Shown here piece by piece: positions 13,201-27,300 of a stretch of DNA of 64,000 nucleotides (position 1 is the stretch's first letter; each line of letters opens with the position of its first letter). Under the pieces are notes generated by a model that saw only the letters and a program-made list of their open reading frames with translations, made no database searches and had not been told where the DNA came from. Location: NCBI RefSeq assembly GCF_910596095.1, contig NC_056534.1, forward strand, positions 37,123,588-37,187,587. Reading direction: 5' to 3'. This DNA comes from Thunnus maccoyii. Taxonomy: Eukaryota; Chordata; Actinopteri; Scombriformes; Scombridae. The position numbers and the translations under genes were made by a program.

Positions 13201-16200
13201 GACATATATGAGCTCTAAATGTATTCAACAGGGAGGCTATATTTAACATTTGTGTTAAAGGGTAAGGCTTTTTTTCTACATCTTTCTTATTGTGAACAAA
13301 TCTCATGTGCAGAGTCAAACCAACAATGAACTGATCCTACTTACTAGTATTGTGTGTGTATCCAAAGCCTGATATATCTTATTCCTGCTGTAGTCCTCCA
13401 TTGTGGCCCAAAAACTATTAAAAACATGTCACTGAGTCACACCATTGCAGTGGGTGACATGTTCCTTCATTAGGAAAAGTTTGGGCTCTGTAGTTTGTTT
13501 AGAAACGGCTCCAAAGACCAATGACGGCGATCACATTTTCAGTCTCAGGAGAGCAGTTTCGTGTAAGGCGTGCTTCCGTTTACAGAGCTTCATTAGCTTG
13601 TTGTGCTGCATATCACAACCTCTTGACTTTGTTCTGAGATTCTTTGAGTAATTACAAGTCAAGAGTTTGTGATACGTGTCACAACGAGCTATAAATGGAA
13701 CCGCGCTCCCGTGCAAGCACAATTGCATGTGCCTCACAATGCTCTCCTGAGACTGAATGTGATCGCTGTTATTACTCTTTGGAGCCGTTTCTAAACAAAC
13801 TACCGTAGCCATTGTCTTCAGGACAAAGGAACATGTCACCCAGTGCAGCGGTGTGGCTCACTGACATGTTTTTAATAGCTTTTGGACAACAATGGAGGTC
13901 TACAGCATAGAGGAATAAGATTTATCAGGCTTTGGATACACACACACAATACTCATACGAGGGATGAGTTCATCGTTGGTTTCGCTCTGCACGTGAGATT
14001 TGTTGACAATAAGAAAAATCACCAGCTTCACCCTTTAATGAGAAGTCAGATGACCCCATTTACTGGAACTTTTGTATTTTAGTCATGTAATCCCAGAATG
14101 AATATAAAGTGCTTTCAACTATAACTTGTCTTCTCATGTATTATTTGGCGTACATGGTTGTCGGAGCTCTCAGACTGACGGTATCGTCAATAAGTTCAGC
14201 AGATTTTAATGTGTCACTAGTGCAAAACTAGATGCAAAATGACATGCATAATCTCCCAGCGTGCTTTTCTACAGTTGTCTTCAAATGTTTGTTTAAACTT
14301 TGATGGGTGTTTGTAGACCTCCCTCACGCTCTTCCTCCCACACTTCTACACCTCCCTCCCTCGCTCGCTCCCTCCTTCAAGCCTTCTGTAGTTCAGCGAG
14401 AAAAGAGGAACGGATGATGGAGAGAAATGTTCAACACAGCATGCCTGTGTCAGAGTTCCACCTGAGACATGGGAATGCACCCACATGCCTACAAACATAC
14501 TCACACACACACACACACACACATGCTTCACACGGAAACTCACACTCACACACCCACACACACACGCAAAGCTAATGTAGATGGAAACAAACATAGAAAA
14601 ACGTGGAGGAACGAGCTGCTTGATGTTCTTGGCCTATATATAAACTTCAAGCTTGGGGTGTTTGTATGGTGTGCCACCAGCATGTGTGGATATGTTTATG
14701 TGCGTGTGTGTGTTTCTGTGGCCCTCAGGGCACGTGTGTTGTCACTGAATACATCATCCCTCCAGTATGACTCTCTCCTCACTGGGGACCTTCAGTGTAA
14801 AGACGACAACATCTCCCATAAACAGATTGAACTAGATTCAGTTTGCACGTTGCTGTGGGAACGTACAGATCAATTGTTTGATTTTGCACGACATACATGT
14901 TATCATCCACCAAATTTCATTGACTGTAAAGTAAACAGGAAAGGGAAACTTGCAGAGCAGCAGATCTGACAGCAGAGCATATGGGAGTTTGAATTAGGTC
15001 ACCCTCTCTCTCACATGTTCATTGTCACCCTTCACTGTGTAATAAAGCTGAAGTGTTACATGTAGTGAGTCTCCCCTTCCCCGGCCTGTAGCATTAGTCC
15101 AAGTGGGTACTCTGCCACTATGCTGAAGAGGATGAACATCTTGAAGGAGGTTTTCTCAGAGGTTTGTCACTTGTTTCAGCCATCTGCCACAATTGATGTT
15201 TCCTATTTAGTGCTTTAAAGCACCAAGAGGATTTTCCATCAAATCCCTTCAAATCAAAATTTAAATGAATAAATCAAAATTCAATTAGCACAGAGTGCAA
15301 ACACAGTTAACATGATGTAACGACCAATTCTGTCATAGAAATTACATTTATATGCTTCTAATTTGCAACAATATGTTCTGAAGAAACATAATGCAGCCCA
15401 AATTATGTTTTTAACCACGCTAGCGGCATGGTAACCTGATGCATCAGATGATTTGTTACACAGAACCATCTGAGAAGTCGTCCTTGGAAACTGTTTGGAA
15501 AAGGGCAGGCACTTGGCAGAAGATTGGATGAACCATCTGTCTATCACCGTCTATCACCTTCTTACCTTCGAGGCAGCTGGATTCACGAGATCACAAGATT
15601 ACATGAGAGTCCTCACAGGACACTGATCGGTCTGAACCACCGGTGGTTCGGACACAAGCTCGTAACTTGAAGCTTGACAAGATGGATTTTCATGTGATCT
15701 TGTGATCTTATGAATCCAGCTGCCTTGCAAGAGAGTAGCATGGCTCTAGGGATGGTGATGTTGGTCCACCACTCTGATCCAGACTGAACCATCTCAACAA
15801 CTACTGGATGGATTGTGATGAGAGTTTGTGCAGATATTTATGGTACCCAGATGATGAATCTAATGAGTTTGGTGATCCTTTGACTGTTTTCCTCAAGTAC
15901 CAGCAGCAGGTCAACATTTTCTCTTATCTTGTGAAATATCTCAACACTTACTGGATCAATTGACAGAAAACGTGGTTGTTGACATTCATCAGGTCAAAAT
16001 GTCACATTGATGAACATTTCCATTTATAGTCAAATACCTACAAAACTAATTATATTCCCATCAGCTTCAGGTGTGCTTTGTGTTTTGTACTGATTAGAAA
16101 ATGTTAGCATGCTAACATGGTAAACCTACTTTAACACAGGTACGGTAGCATTGTCAAGGTGAGCGTGTTAGCATGCCAGTGTTACCATTTAGTTAAAAGC

Positions 16201-18301
16201 ACTGCTGCTAGCATGGCTGTAGACTCTTGTTTAGCAAGATAATTGAAGTGTTTTTATTGAACTTATCTGCCAAACTACAAAATGTTCATAGTCAATCTAT
16301 TTGAAAAATGTTTTATAACAATGTATTTTATTCGTTTTCCTTGCAAAATCTGCTCTTGCAATATGTCCGCTAGTACAGAATAGTAAAGCATGATTTTAGT
16401 CATGTTTGGTACTCTGAGTATTTGGTTGTGGTTTAGGAAAGATTGTGATCCTTGATAAATGTTGTAAAAGTCAGCGTTGACTTTAAGTGTGAGATGTGTG
16501 TTTACTTTATTAAGATTTAACTAAAACCAAGACTTTCTCTAAGCTCATCCACCACAACCACTTTAGCTTTGTTCAGTGGCAAAAATGTTGATCTGGGAAT
16601 TGAACACCAGGTTTCCTGCATTTTGAAACTTTTTTTGTTTCCTATTCACTGCACTATTATTATGTTTATTATAAATGTTGTAGTTGTTTTGTAATATTAT
16701 TATCTGCCTCTTCCTAAAACTCATTTGTTTGTTGATTGATGAAATGGTGTTTAGAGCCGCAATGATCAGAAGGTTTATCGATTAGTCAATCGACAGAATA
16801 TTAATCAGCAAATATTTTGATAATCAATTAATCGCTTTGAGGCATTTTTTGAATAAATGTCCAAATTCTCTGATTCCAGCTTTTTAAATGTTAATCGTCT
16901 GGTTTCTTTAATCTCCTGTGATCGTGGGTTGTGGACTGTTGGTCGGGACAAAAGAAGACATTTGAGGACTTAGGAAACAGTGATCAACATTTTTCACCAT
17001 TTTTAAAATATTTTTTAGACAAATCAATTAATAATCATTAGTTGCAGCCTTAATGATGTTTAAGTTTTCAGGAACTGGCACCTCTGGTTGGTTTTCTGTT
17101 TGAGAAAGTTTTCCTCTTTGCTAAATGTAAGTTGTGTAAGTTGATTTGTTAGAAGTATGACGACACATCCCACTGCAACCAAACAAATGATGTGCTTTCA
17201 TTTCCTTGAGGTCTCCTCCTTGCTTGAGGTCTAGTTATGACAAATCAGTTAGCAGCCAATCCTTTTGTGGTTGAGAAACAAACAACATGTCTTCCTCTAC
17301 TGTTAAAGTTTATTTAGTGAATAAGAACTGATAACTATTATTGATATGGTAATTTAGAGTGGTAATGTTTTATTAACCTTTGAAATGCTACATACTGTAA
17401 CCCCTTTAAGGTGAAAGAACAAATTGTTACCAACAGCGGCCAAAGCTGTTGTATCTCCTCTTCCTCCACGTCCCTAAAGCTATAAACCAGCTCAGCCTGC
17501 CAGTAGAGGCTCCTTATGTTTTTGCACTGATAAATTTGTCCTTCAAATACAATACAAGTTCATTTAAACAAACATTTAGGCTGCAGATTATGAAAAGACT
17601 CATCAGCAGCTCTCCATGTTTAAACTCACATTCTGTTTTTAACTTGTAGTTTTTGTTTCAGGCCGTTTTCCCCGCAGGGCAAACAAACATTCAGTTACAG
17701 ATTTAGAGAAGCTTACTACGCAGTTGTGCATATTTTCTTCCTTTAAAGAACTGGGCAAAGGAGTTATGGTGCTGTTTACTGAAGTATAAATGAATAATTG
17801 GCACTTATGCATCTGTCTCATTTGTGCAGAATAGCATGCTATTTTTTGATGTTTTCTATGTTTATCATAACCTCTCTCTCCCTTACGCTCTGTCTCTCTC
17901 ACGCACAAACCATCTTTCATGAATTGCTAATATATCATTATTTTTTGAATAGATATGAAGGTCATATTTTATGTTTCATGTCTTGTGTTGTACATACAGC
18001 TGGTTTTATAAACAGCAGAATAGTGGTGTGATACAATAACAACTTAAGTTATGCAGAGTCACACACACAATTCTCGTCCTACCCTTTGCTCTTCCCACTC
18101 AGGTCTTTCGGTTTCCTTCTTGCCTCTTCTTGTCTTCGTTTACCGCTCTGCTCTAATTCACCCCATCTGTGTGTCAACCCCCTTCTTTCTCTCCCGTCCT
18201 TGTTCTTGTTCTTCTTCTCTTTCCCCATACGGCATTATTTTCTTTGATCGGTCTCCATTTGTTCCTTTACCCTCCCACTCTGCATACTGACACTGCTGAA
18301 G

Positions 18302-18343
<42 letters not shown>

Positions 18344-21300
18344 CCATATCTCTGTCATTGCTCTCTCTTTCCCCCTCTCTATGTGTCTTTCTCCTTATTT
18401 GTCTCCCTCCGTCTCTATCTCTACCTCCCTCCCTCCCTCCCTCTCCCTCTCATCCTTTTCCCTCACTATCTCTCCATGCACACTTGATTCATTTTACACA
18501 TTACGGAAGCATCCATCATTTTGCTCTGTGAAGGGAAAATCTCCTTTTTTTTTTATCCGTCACAATATTTTCCACTTCTCCCTTTTCCGGCTGTCTTTTC
18601 TTTTCCCAACTCCTACACTCCTACTCCTGTGGATCCAATCCTAAAGCTGGAACCAATATGTTTTATTTCCAGCTGGTCATCATGGCAGGGACCGTTTTGT
18701 TGGCGTACTACTTTGAGTACACGGACACGTTCCCCGTGCACATCCAGGGCTTCTTCTGTTTCGACAAAACCTATTCCAAGCCGTACCCAGGACCAGAGGA
18801 CAACAGCAAGGCGCCGCCCGTCCTCGTCTACTCCCTCGTCACTGCCATCCCCACTGTGACGGTGAGTCTGTGTTCAACTTGTAAAAAAAAAAAAAAAAAC
18901 ATCCTTCCACAGGTGCTCATCAGGGAAAAAACACATGACACATGAACAGACACGATAATCACATATATACATGCGCACACAATCGACACACTGATAGTCC
19001 CTCCTCATCTACACGTGGTGTTTGTGGATTGAAAGAGGAGAGAGGTGTGTAGGTGTGTATCCTCGTGGTCTCACCGCTCTGTTTGTGTGTATGCGTTCTC
19101 TGCCATAACCATGGCAACGGGCACTATATTTGTCCTCCATAGAGCAGTCAGAGATTGCTACAGTGTACAGAGAGAGTCTGTCCTTATTTCTAGACTGCAC
19201 AGCATTAAAACAGAATGAAACAACATAAGCTCTAAATGGCTTTCCTTATTTGTGCACAAGAAGAAGCACAGTTAGTTTTGTTATTTTCAGCAGACAGCCT
19301 TCATCTGAGACAAATGCATGTTGAAGCATCTTTAATAATTAAACATCTGTACAGGATTGCAATTTGCAGGTCATGAATTCTTGGCAGCACATTGATACAG
19401 TGAATCAGATGTCAATACTGCCTTATTTTTCTCTCACTATAGCACTAAATCAATTTGAAATGTACATTATAAGGGACAGTAATTACTGTTATTATTCTGG
19501 AATATACTGAATTGGTTACAGCGGCCACACTTTCTTGTCAGCACAGTGGGATGTTATTAATAATGAAACATAGCTTCACATCCTCATCAAAGCTCTTTCT
19601 CCATGACTGTCTTGTCTTGTCCCTCGGGGCTTGTCTCTTTGATGTCCTACAGTTAAGTGGCATTACGACATGGCTGCCTCTGAGCCACATATCAGGCCAG
19701 CACACACACACATGCACACGCACAAGCACAAACACAAGCAGATGCACATGATCACACACACACATACATGGTCACTTGCTGCTGTGTAGGTGAAAGTGAA
19801 CCCCAGTCACCTCCTCCTTAACCCAGTTTTAGGCTTAACTTGCAAACATTGCGGATTTAAATGTACCTTAAACAGCATAATGAGATTAACTTCAAGATGT
19901 TTCCTTGTGTGTTATTCAGAGACTCTTCCGTCAATATACGTGTGATAGGTAGTTGCAGTCCTGTCTTTGGAAATGCAGTTGTGGAACTACCTTTTTGTTT
20001 ACATGTTGGAAGACAGTTTTGGACACGTGATAATTTGAATGCTCTTCTAGCACTCATATGACAGGTTCACAGTGTGCACTAGGGCTGTAGTCAACCAAAG
20101 AAAATCTTGGTCCACTAAAATCGTACATGTGTTTTGAATACACCCCCGTTTTTACAGGTAATTTGTTAGTCTGTCCCTCCCGCCGCAGGAAATAATGGTT
20201 TACTCCTGGAAAGCTGTTGATGTAGCACTTTTCTCCTTATGAGAATCACACGGAAATTATTCGACCAATGAGAATTTAGTCGGACGAGAGCATATCGACC
20301 AGTCGACCAGCAGACTACAGCCCTAGTGTGCACAGGCGTGTCTAGGTGTGTATGTGTGCTTACGTGAGTTTAACACGCAGTAGAGAAGAGATGGAGGCTG
20401 CGGGCGTCAGAGTATGTGAGCTGTGCAGAGCGGGAGCGGAGTGGCGTGATTTTGCCTGGAGTGTGAAGCGGCTTTTTTGAAAGTCAGAGCATCTGTGTTC
20501 TCTTTTGCTCCAAGATACCGCTCCATCCCACGAGCTTTTGTTCAGATACAATAAAAAAAAAGAGAAGCACATATTCATCTCACTTTTCTCTCAGGTTTGA
20601 CTCAGACTTTAAGACACAAAGGGCGAATGGACAAGTTCCTCGACTGACAGTACTGAAGTCTGCTGCTACAACAAGCAGTATGTCTGTGTGTTGATAACTA
20701 TGTGCAGCTCAAATGATCTGATTTCAAACTTACCAGGAACTCCAAAGTTTTTCTTATTTTACCTCCAGACCATCTCTCTTTCTCTCCATGCATGATAAAG
20801 TGGGCATATGACTCAAGATAATCACAATTCTTTGCACAAGTTGAAACATTTAAAGGCGTACCTGAAGGTATTGTTAGTATTTTCATAATGGGACTTCAGA
20901 GACACAGGCTGCAGAAGCTAAGATATCCTAACTTTTAGCCTCTATGGGTCAAATCAAAGGACCATAATGCAACTGTAAAGTTCTTTCTTTTGACCCTCTG
21001 TGCCTGGTAAACTTACATCCATCAAACATGATATCCTTAGTTTGTAATGCAAGCTTTTATCATACATTTGTAGTTCTCAACCTGAGATAACCCTGACTTC
21101 ATCAGCAGCATTTTTCTCAAAATCTCCCCCAGAGCCATACAAGGCAAGGTAGCTTTATTTGTATAGTGCATTTCATACACTGGGGCAGTTCAAAGTCCTT
21201 TACAGAGTAATAAAAATACAGTAAAGGTAAAAGATTTACCATTAAAAAGTGAAAAAGTACAGTAAGAAATATAAAAGATAAAATACTTAAAATGTAAACT

Positions 21301-24300
21301 AATGCAGTTCAAATCAAGTGAAATAGAAAGATGAAGGAATACAACAAATATTCCCACTTTTAGATGCACATTGTGAGTGAAACCGTATGTTTTTCTTGAA
21401 TGTTCTCATCCCCTGTCCTTCCTGATTCTATTCTTGATCTGGTATTTACATCAGATCTCTCTGCCATAGCTTCTCCTCTCAGTCAAAAACCACAGATAGC
21501 CCTCACAGGGTAGAGTAGGCAGCGTAAAACAGGAAAGTTTTTAGCTTTGACTTAAAAGTGGTCAGAGTCAGGGCTCGTCTTATATCATATGACAGGTTAT
21601 TCCAGTCCTGAATAAATTGGAGCTGCTGAAGAGCTTTTTTTGAAAGCCGTGTGATAATCTGATAATCTGATAATCTAGTCTAAACAGACCATTGCAGTAA
21701 TCCAATCTACTGGAAATAAAGGTGTGGGTAAACCTTACTAGGTCTTGCTTGGACATTATTCCTCTGACTCTTGCAATATTTTTAGATGGTAGTAAGTTGA
21801 CAAAGTTACTGCTTTGATGTGGCTGTTGAAATTTAAATCTGAGTCCAGGGTAACGCTTTCTGATGTGACAGGGAGTCAAGGTGAGAGTTGACATTCTGTC
21901 TTTCTTTCTGTGGTCCAAAGACAATTAGCAAAAATAATTTTGCTGCATTCAGTCACTGATTTGTTCGATGCAGTTAACCAGAGATTCAACAGGTCCACAG
22001 TGACCTGGTGTAAGTGATATGTAGATTTATGTGTCATCTGCATAATTGTGGTAGGCTACTCTATTATTTTGTATGATCTGGCCTAAACAATCATATTGAA
22101 CAAGAGAGGTCCCAAAACTGACCCCTGTGGAACCCCTCAGGTCATGGCCATCTGCTCTGACACAGTTTCCAATGGAGGCAAAGTACTTTCTGTCATGAAG
22201 ATATGACTTGAACCTCTTAAGGATAGTTCCAGAGAGTCTCACCCAGTTTTCTAGTCTTTGTAATAGAATCGTATGGTCCACAGTGTCAAAAGCAGCACTA
22301 ATATCCAACAGTACTGAAACTTGGACTGAGTCATTGTTCAGGTGAATGTCATTTAGTACCTTTTATGAGTACAGTCTCAGTGCTACAGTTGTTTTTGGTG
22401 AACAACTTTTTCACTAACTTTACCTAAAACAGTAAGTTTCATATAGTTATTCAGTACAGTAGCATCAAGACTGCTCTTCTTCAGGAGAAGCTTAATGACT
22501 ACAGTCTTCAAACCCTGTGAAAAAATGTCAGATTGGAGAGAACTGATAACTAGTATTAGTTCCTTCACCAGGCTGCTAAAAACTGTTTTAACTGGAAGCT
22601 AGTTGGTAATAACATCAAGGCAACAGGTGGATGAAGACAAGTGTGTTTTGACTTCAGTGGGATTAAATTGTGTCATACCTTCCAAGTTACTTCAGGAAGA
22701 CTGCGGTGATGATGCTGTTTTATTTGGCATTAAGGAATTAATAGCATGTCTGATGCCTTGAATCTTGTCATTACAAAAGGAAGCAAACTCGCTACATTTG
22801 CTGGTAGAAACTTGTTCTGGGGATGTTGGAACCTGAGGCTTGAATATAACTATATATAGAATACTTGGAGAGAATTTCATTTCCATTTTAAACAACACAT
22901 ATTAAAAGGATGACAACTCTGCAAACTTCTTACAAAGGAACCTATCCCTAAAAAAGTCAAAACACCCCCTCCTTTTTTGTTTTGTCGCGCTTCAAACTCA
23001 AATATGAAATTTGGTGATGCGGATTCAATAAGGATAGCATTCCCATTCAACCAAATCTCTGTTGAAAACATAAAATCAAACTTATAAGAGGTCATAAAAT
23101 CATGGATTAAAAGTGACTTATTAGACAGGGACCTTATATTAAATAGGAGCAGGGCCTGAGATACTTGGCTTACGTGGAATGTGAATCAGATTTGTAGGAT
23201 TGGAAGATTTTAATGTGACCTGCTTATCTACTCTTTGTCTTGACACTGTGGCTTTTGTATTTGGGAAGGTTGTTCTCTCCCAGGGCCTCAGCTCGCGTGT
23301 CCTAGTCGCTGCCGACACTGATAGCAGCCATTCATGTGCTGTTCAAGGCCTTATAAGCCAGTAGTGTGGGTGAAGGCTGACGTAGATAAGGTGGTTGAAT
23401 TCAGGGGGGGGTGCAATACCAGTGACTTGGCCATGCTGGGGGTGAATGGAATCATTTGATCCCAGACTTTACCAAGTCCTTTATCTGGCTTGTAAACCTA
23501 AGAGGAGAGACAGGGGAGGGAATGGATCCTGGAGAGTTAGAGGGGAGTGGGAATAGAGGTGGGGGAGTCCAGGGCAGAGGTGGGGGGAGAGTGAAAGGGG
23601 GATCCACAGAGACAGCAGGTGGGGCAGGGTCACTGTTGTCACCCTGGAGCTGGCACTCTTTCTGCAGAGGAGCCTTTCGTTGGTGGAGAGTGGGGCAGGA
23701 AGTTGTTTGGTGCCGTAGACGGTGTAGAAAATTGGCTGTCAGCCGTCTAAGTTCGCGTCAGTTTAGATGGGGACCCTTTCCTTTGAAGAGAACAGGTTGA
23801 AGTTATAAATGAAATGCATCCCTTGAGACTCAGGCATTAGAGGGCCACATATTCAGTGCAAGTAGGCGGCTGAATTTATTTATCTTTCAGAGGAGGGATC
23901 ATTCTTCCAAGACGGACAGACATGCAAAAGATGTTGTGTGTACAGAAAATACCAAGATCGCAAAATTACATTATGGCAAAACAGGATGACAGAATTATAG
24001 ATAAATTGATAGCGACACTATCTCCTCTCACCATGGAGACCTGGAAAGAGGAACAAACTGCATATGACACTTGCAGACCTTTGTGAAAATTTGGGCTTTA
24101 ATTGGGTTAAGGTTCATTAAATGGTTAAAACAGAATTCATTTGCTGTCATCAAAGGTCTGTCCTCAAACTGACAATATCGTAGAGCAGCAGGGAACTCTC
24201 AAAGCTTTCATGTAAGATTGAACCCACAAGATCTGAACAATACATGAAAGAGTTGACGTATGGTACGTACGGTAACACAGTATGTGTGCGTGTGCGTGTG

Positions 24301-27300
24301 CGTGCATGCGTGTGTGCGTGTGAGGCAGAGAGAGGAAGTGAGAGGGTGAGTGAAATAGAGGCACTTGTGTGGTACTTGGCAAAAATACTGTAAGTTTCAG
24401 TGCATCAGTGAAGGTAAGTGTGTGGGTGGATGATGGCGCACATCTCCACAGCTACTGAGGACTGATTCTGTGTGTGTGCGCAGGTGGGAGTCAACGTGTG
24501 TGTTTTGTTCATGCGTGTTTGAGTGCACATGATGGTGTACGTACTGTATATTAGTGCGTGTATATCTGACTAGTGCTGTCAAAGTGGCTACAGGCAATCT
24601 CTATGGCTCTCCACAACCGTAACTAATTCCATTCTCACAAAGCACACACACACACACACACACACAGTGCATAGCCTACGTACAACACATACATTTCAGA
24701 CACGGATAGACATTACAGACATGCAGCCATTTCAGCACCAATTATTATGGCATTCTAGCTGAAAGAGCAGGGTAAAGTGCTATTTGAACCATTTGCTAAT
24801 TATTTGTGTGTGACGGTGTGTATTATGTAACGGCGAACCGTATGTGTGTGCTGATTGCACACTACAACCTAACCAACAATTGATAGTTAAGCTGAGACCA
24901 ATCAAAGGATCAAATGGTAATTGTAGGCTTAAGATGCATGTGACACAGTGTGAGCCTTCACAGCACGTGGAGACTCATGCAAACACACACACTTGTAAGT
25001 ACAAGCAAGAGGGTATGACTCTGTGAATGAATGAAGTTTTGAATGTAGAGGTTTATTTCTACACCTTTTTTTTATGTGGGTCAGACACATAATGCTAAAT
25101 ACGTTTGCCCTGGAGAGCTCCATCCTAATGCTGCTAAATATAAGCCTCTCAAACAGTACGGGAACGCAAAGTGAAGGCGCTCTTTGAAAGGAGAGACAGT
25201 GCGAGTTCAAAATGCAGCAAACACAACACAATGAGAGAAGGAGGGAGAACGAGGATCACAAGAAACATAAGTGCCAGTGAGACGACAAGGGAAAACCAAA
25301 CCTCAAAAGAAGACATAGCAGAGCAGCTATAGAGAGAAGGGAGGATGCCATTCAGCGGCTGCTCGCTTCTTCTCTTCCAAGTTTGTTTGCTGCTGTCTGT
25401 TAAACCTTTGGAAGAGCCTTTATGCATAATGCAGCTCCATGTGACAGAAAGATGGGGGACCATATCATCCAGTCATGCTAGAGTTTATTAAGTGAGAGCT
25501 GTGGATGCATGAAAACTGCATTGTACTCTGGTTGCAGTCACATCTTCAGAAACAGAAGCTGGATGTTGACAAATCTTCATTGTGTTTGGATGCTTTAATA
25601 GTCTGTATGTAGTTCAACAGCAGCGTGAAGATGCAGATTTAAATAAATGAAGGATGCTAAGGAGGGCAAGTGCCACCCACCCTTCCTACAGAGGTCAGAG
25701 TTATCTAAAGAACAGCATGACAAGAACGTTTTAGGAACTAATGGTTCTGTTTTTGGAAATTTTAAAATTGTCTTTTGGTGGTTTGTCCTGCAGCTAACTG
25801 GTCATGTGAGATATTGCCAGAGCTGTTACAGTTGAGTTTGGTTGCAGAAAAAATGGTTTAAGTATCTAAAATATTAATTGAAAATGTTTGTTGAGAAAAG
25901 GGGTTTCACAGTGCACCAACCTTCAGCAATCACAAAGGTAGAAACATGCAAAATAATTATTTTGAGGCCCTGAATCTGAATCAGTACTATCACTATTGAT
26001 GTTGCTGTATAACTCTCAATCCTACTAGTTCTGAGAGTTGTTGAAGGGCATTTTGGGATACGAGCTCACAAAGTCAAATAGACAAAACAAGCTTATAGAA
26101 AGTGGTGATACCATGTAAGTATATTGAACGTCTTCACAAAATGTCTATATTGAACATCACACATAATTAATCGCTTGTGTCACAGATAGCAGAGCAGGTG
26201 GACCCGAATGCAGAGACTTAAAGTTCAGCAGTCAGGTAACAGAAGGCTCCGGTAACAGGCCGGCACGAAACAAGCTGAAACAATGATCTGACATCAGCTA
26301 AGAGAACAGACAGGTATATATACACAGGGGACTAATCACAAAACAAGGCACAGCCGGGGTGAGCAGGGACCAGAATAAGGAGGGAACATGATGATCGGGT
26401 AACAAGGTGATAGGAAGGTATGGAAGGCAAAACACAGGGCGAGGCTGACGAGGCTAATGCAGGGCAGATGTGGAGGAAAAACCCAGAAACAAAATCCTCT
26501 CTTCAATATGTCACGCTCCCATTTTTAAACTTTCAAATATAAAAGTGAAACCTGCATAAGGAACAAGAAAAATCTGACAGACTGAGACTGTCAAATCATT
26601 TTAACATATTTACAGAATATCCATCTTCTGTCCATCTACAGATTCTCCTTCCATCTATCCATGAATATTCATAGAGAACAGATCAATAAACACAAAGGGC
26701 ATCTATGGCAGTGTAAGAGCACAACATAGGATTAATATTCAAAGTATCTGTCCCTCTCTCACTCAGTCTAGACTGAAGATCACAGGGAGGAACAGCTGAG
26801 GGTCTCTGGTGGACTTGGGGGATAATGGCAGGAAGGAACATAGAGCCAGACTGGAACAGAACCATAACAGCCCGTGGCGCGCACTATAACATGGCGCAGT
26901 AAAATTCATTTGCATGTGATATCTCCATCAAAATAGATGGTGCCAGAAGCTTGGTAATATAATGAGTACTTGTGCGATGGCTACCATGGGTCGTGATTCA
27001 TTCATGGCAAAAATGGAAATTAAGAGGAAAGAGAAATTGCTTCTCATTCAGCAGAGCAGAGTTATATAAAAATGAATCGTATGACATGATAACCTCTTTC
27101 ATCACATACCCGTTCCCTCATAGGTCAGCAGCATCGCTATTGGTCATTGGCACAGATTCACATGTCGAGTTGGTCAGAGTTACAGATGGACTTCACCTCC
27201 ACGAGCGAATCCACTGATTGCAGCAATTCAATTTAATTGTCTTTATTTTGATCCAGAATGTTGCTGTTATAAACGCAGCTGCTGTAAACAAGTGCTGAGA

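Larger units (their letters stand above)
1374..18672 (+). other. plppr2: plppr2 intron 1 (17.3 kb)
   Basis: No further exon was recognised. The intron holds a homeodomain-site cluster (2.1 kb), dispersed repeats (3.5-4.05, 5.6-6.0 and 15.7-16.2 kb), a LINE 3' fragment (6.0-6.4 kb), a (CA)n run (7.2 kb), a large foldback element (13.26-14.04 kb), a hairpin MITE (15.6 kb) and a hAT MITE (16.75 kb). A strongly pyrimidine-rich 800-bp stretch leads into exon 2. Confidence 0.8.

Noticed and set aside
14469..14969. Long plus-strand open frame of 166 codons
   Set aside because: It is opened by His/Thr codons of a CA repeat and has no family resemblance. It lies inside plppr2 intron 1.
25149..25463. 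Minus-strand hydrophobic frame that could be a membrane protein
   Set aside because: No recognisable family, and its composition follows a purine-rich intronic stretch.
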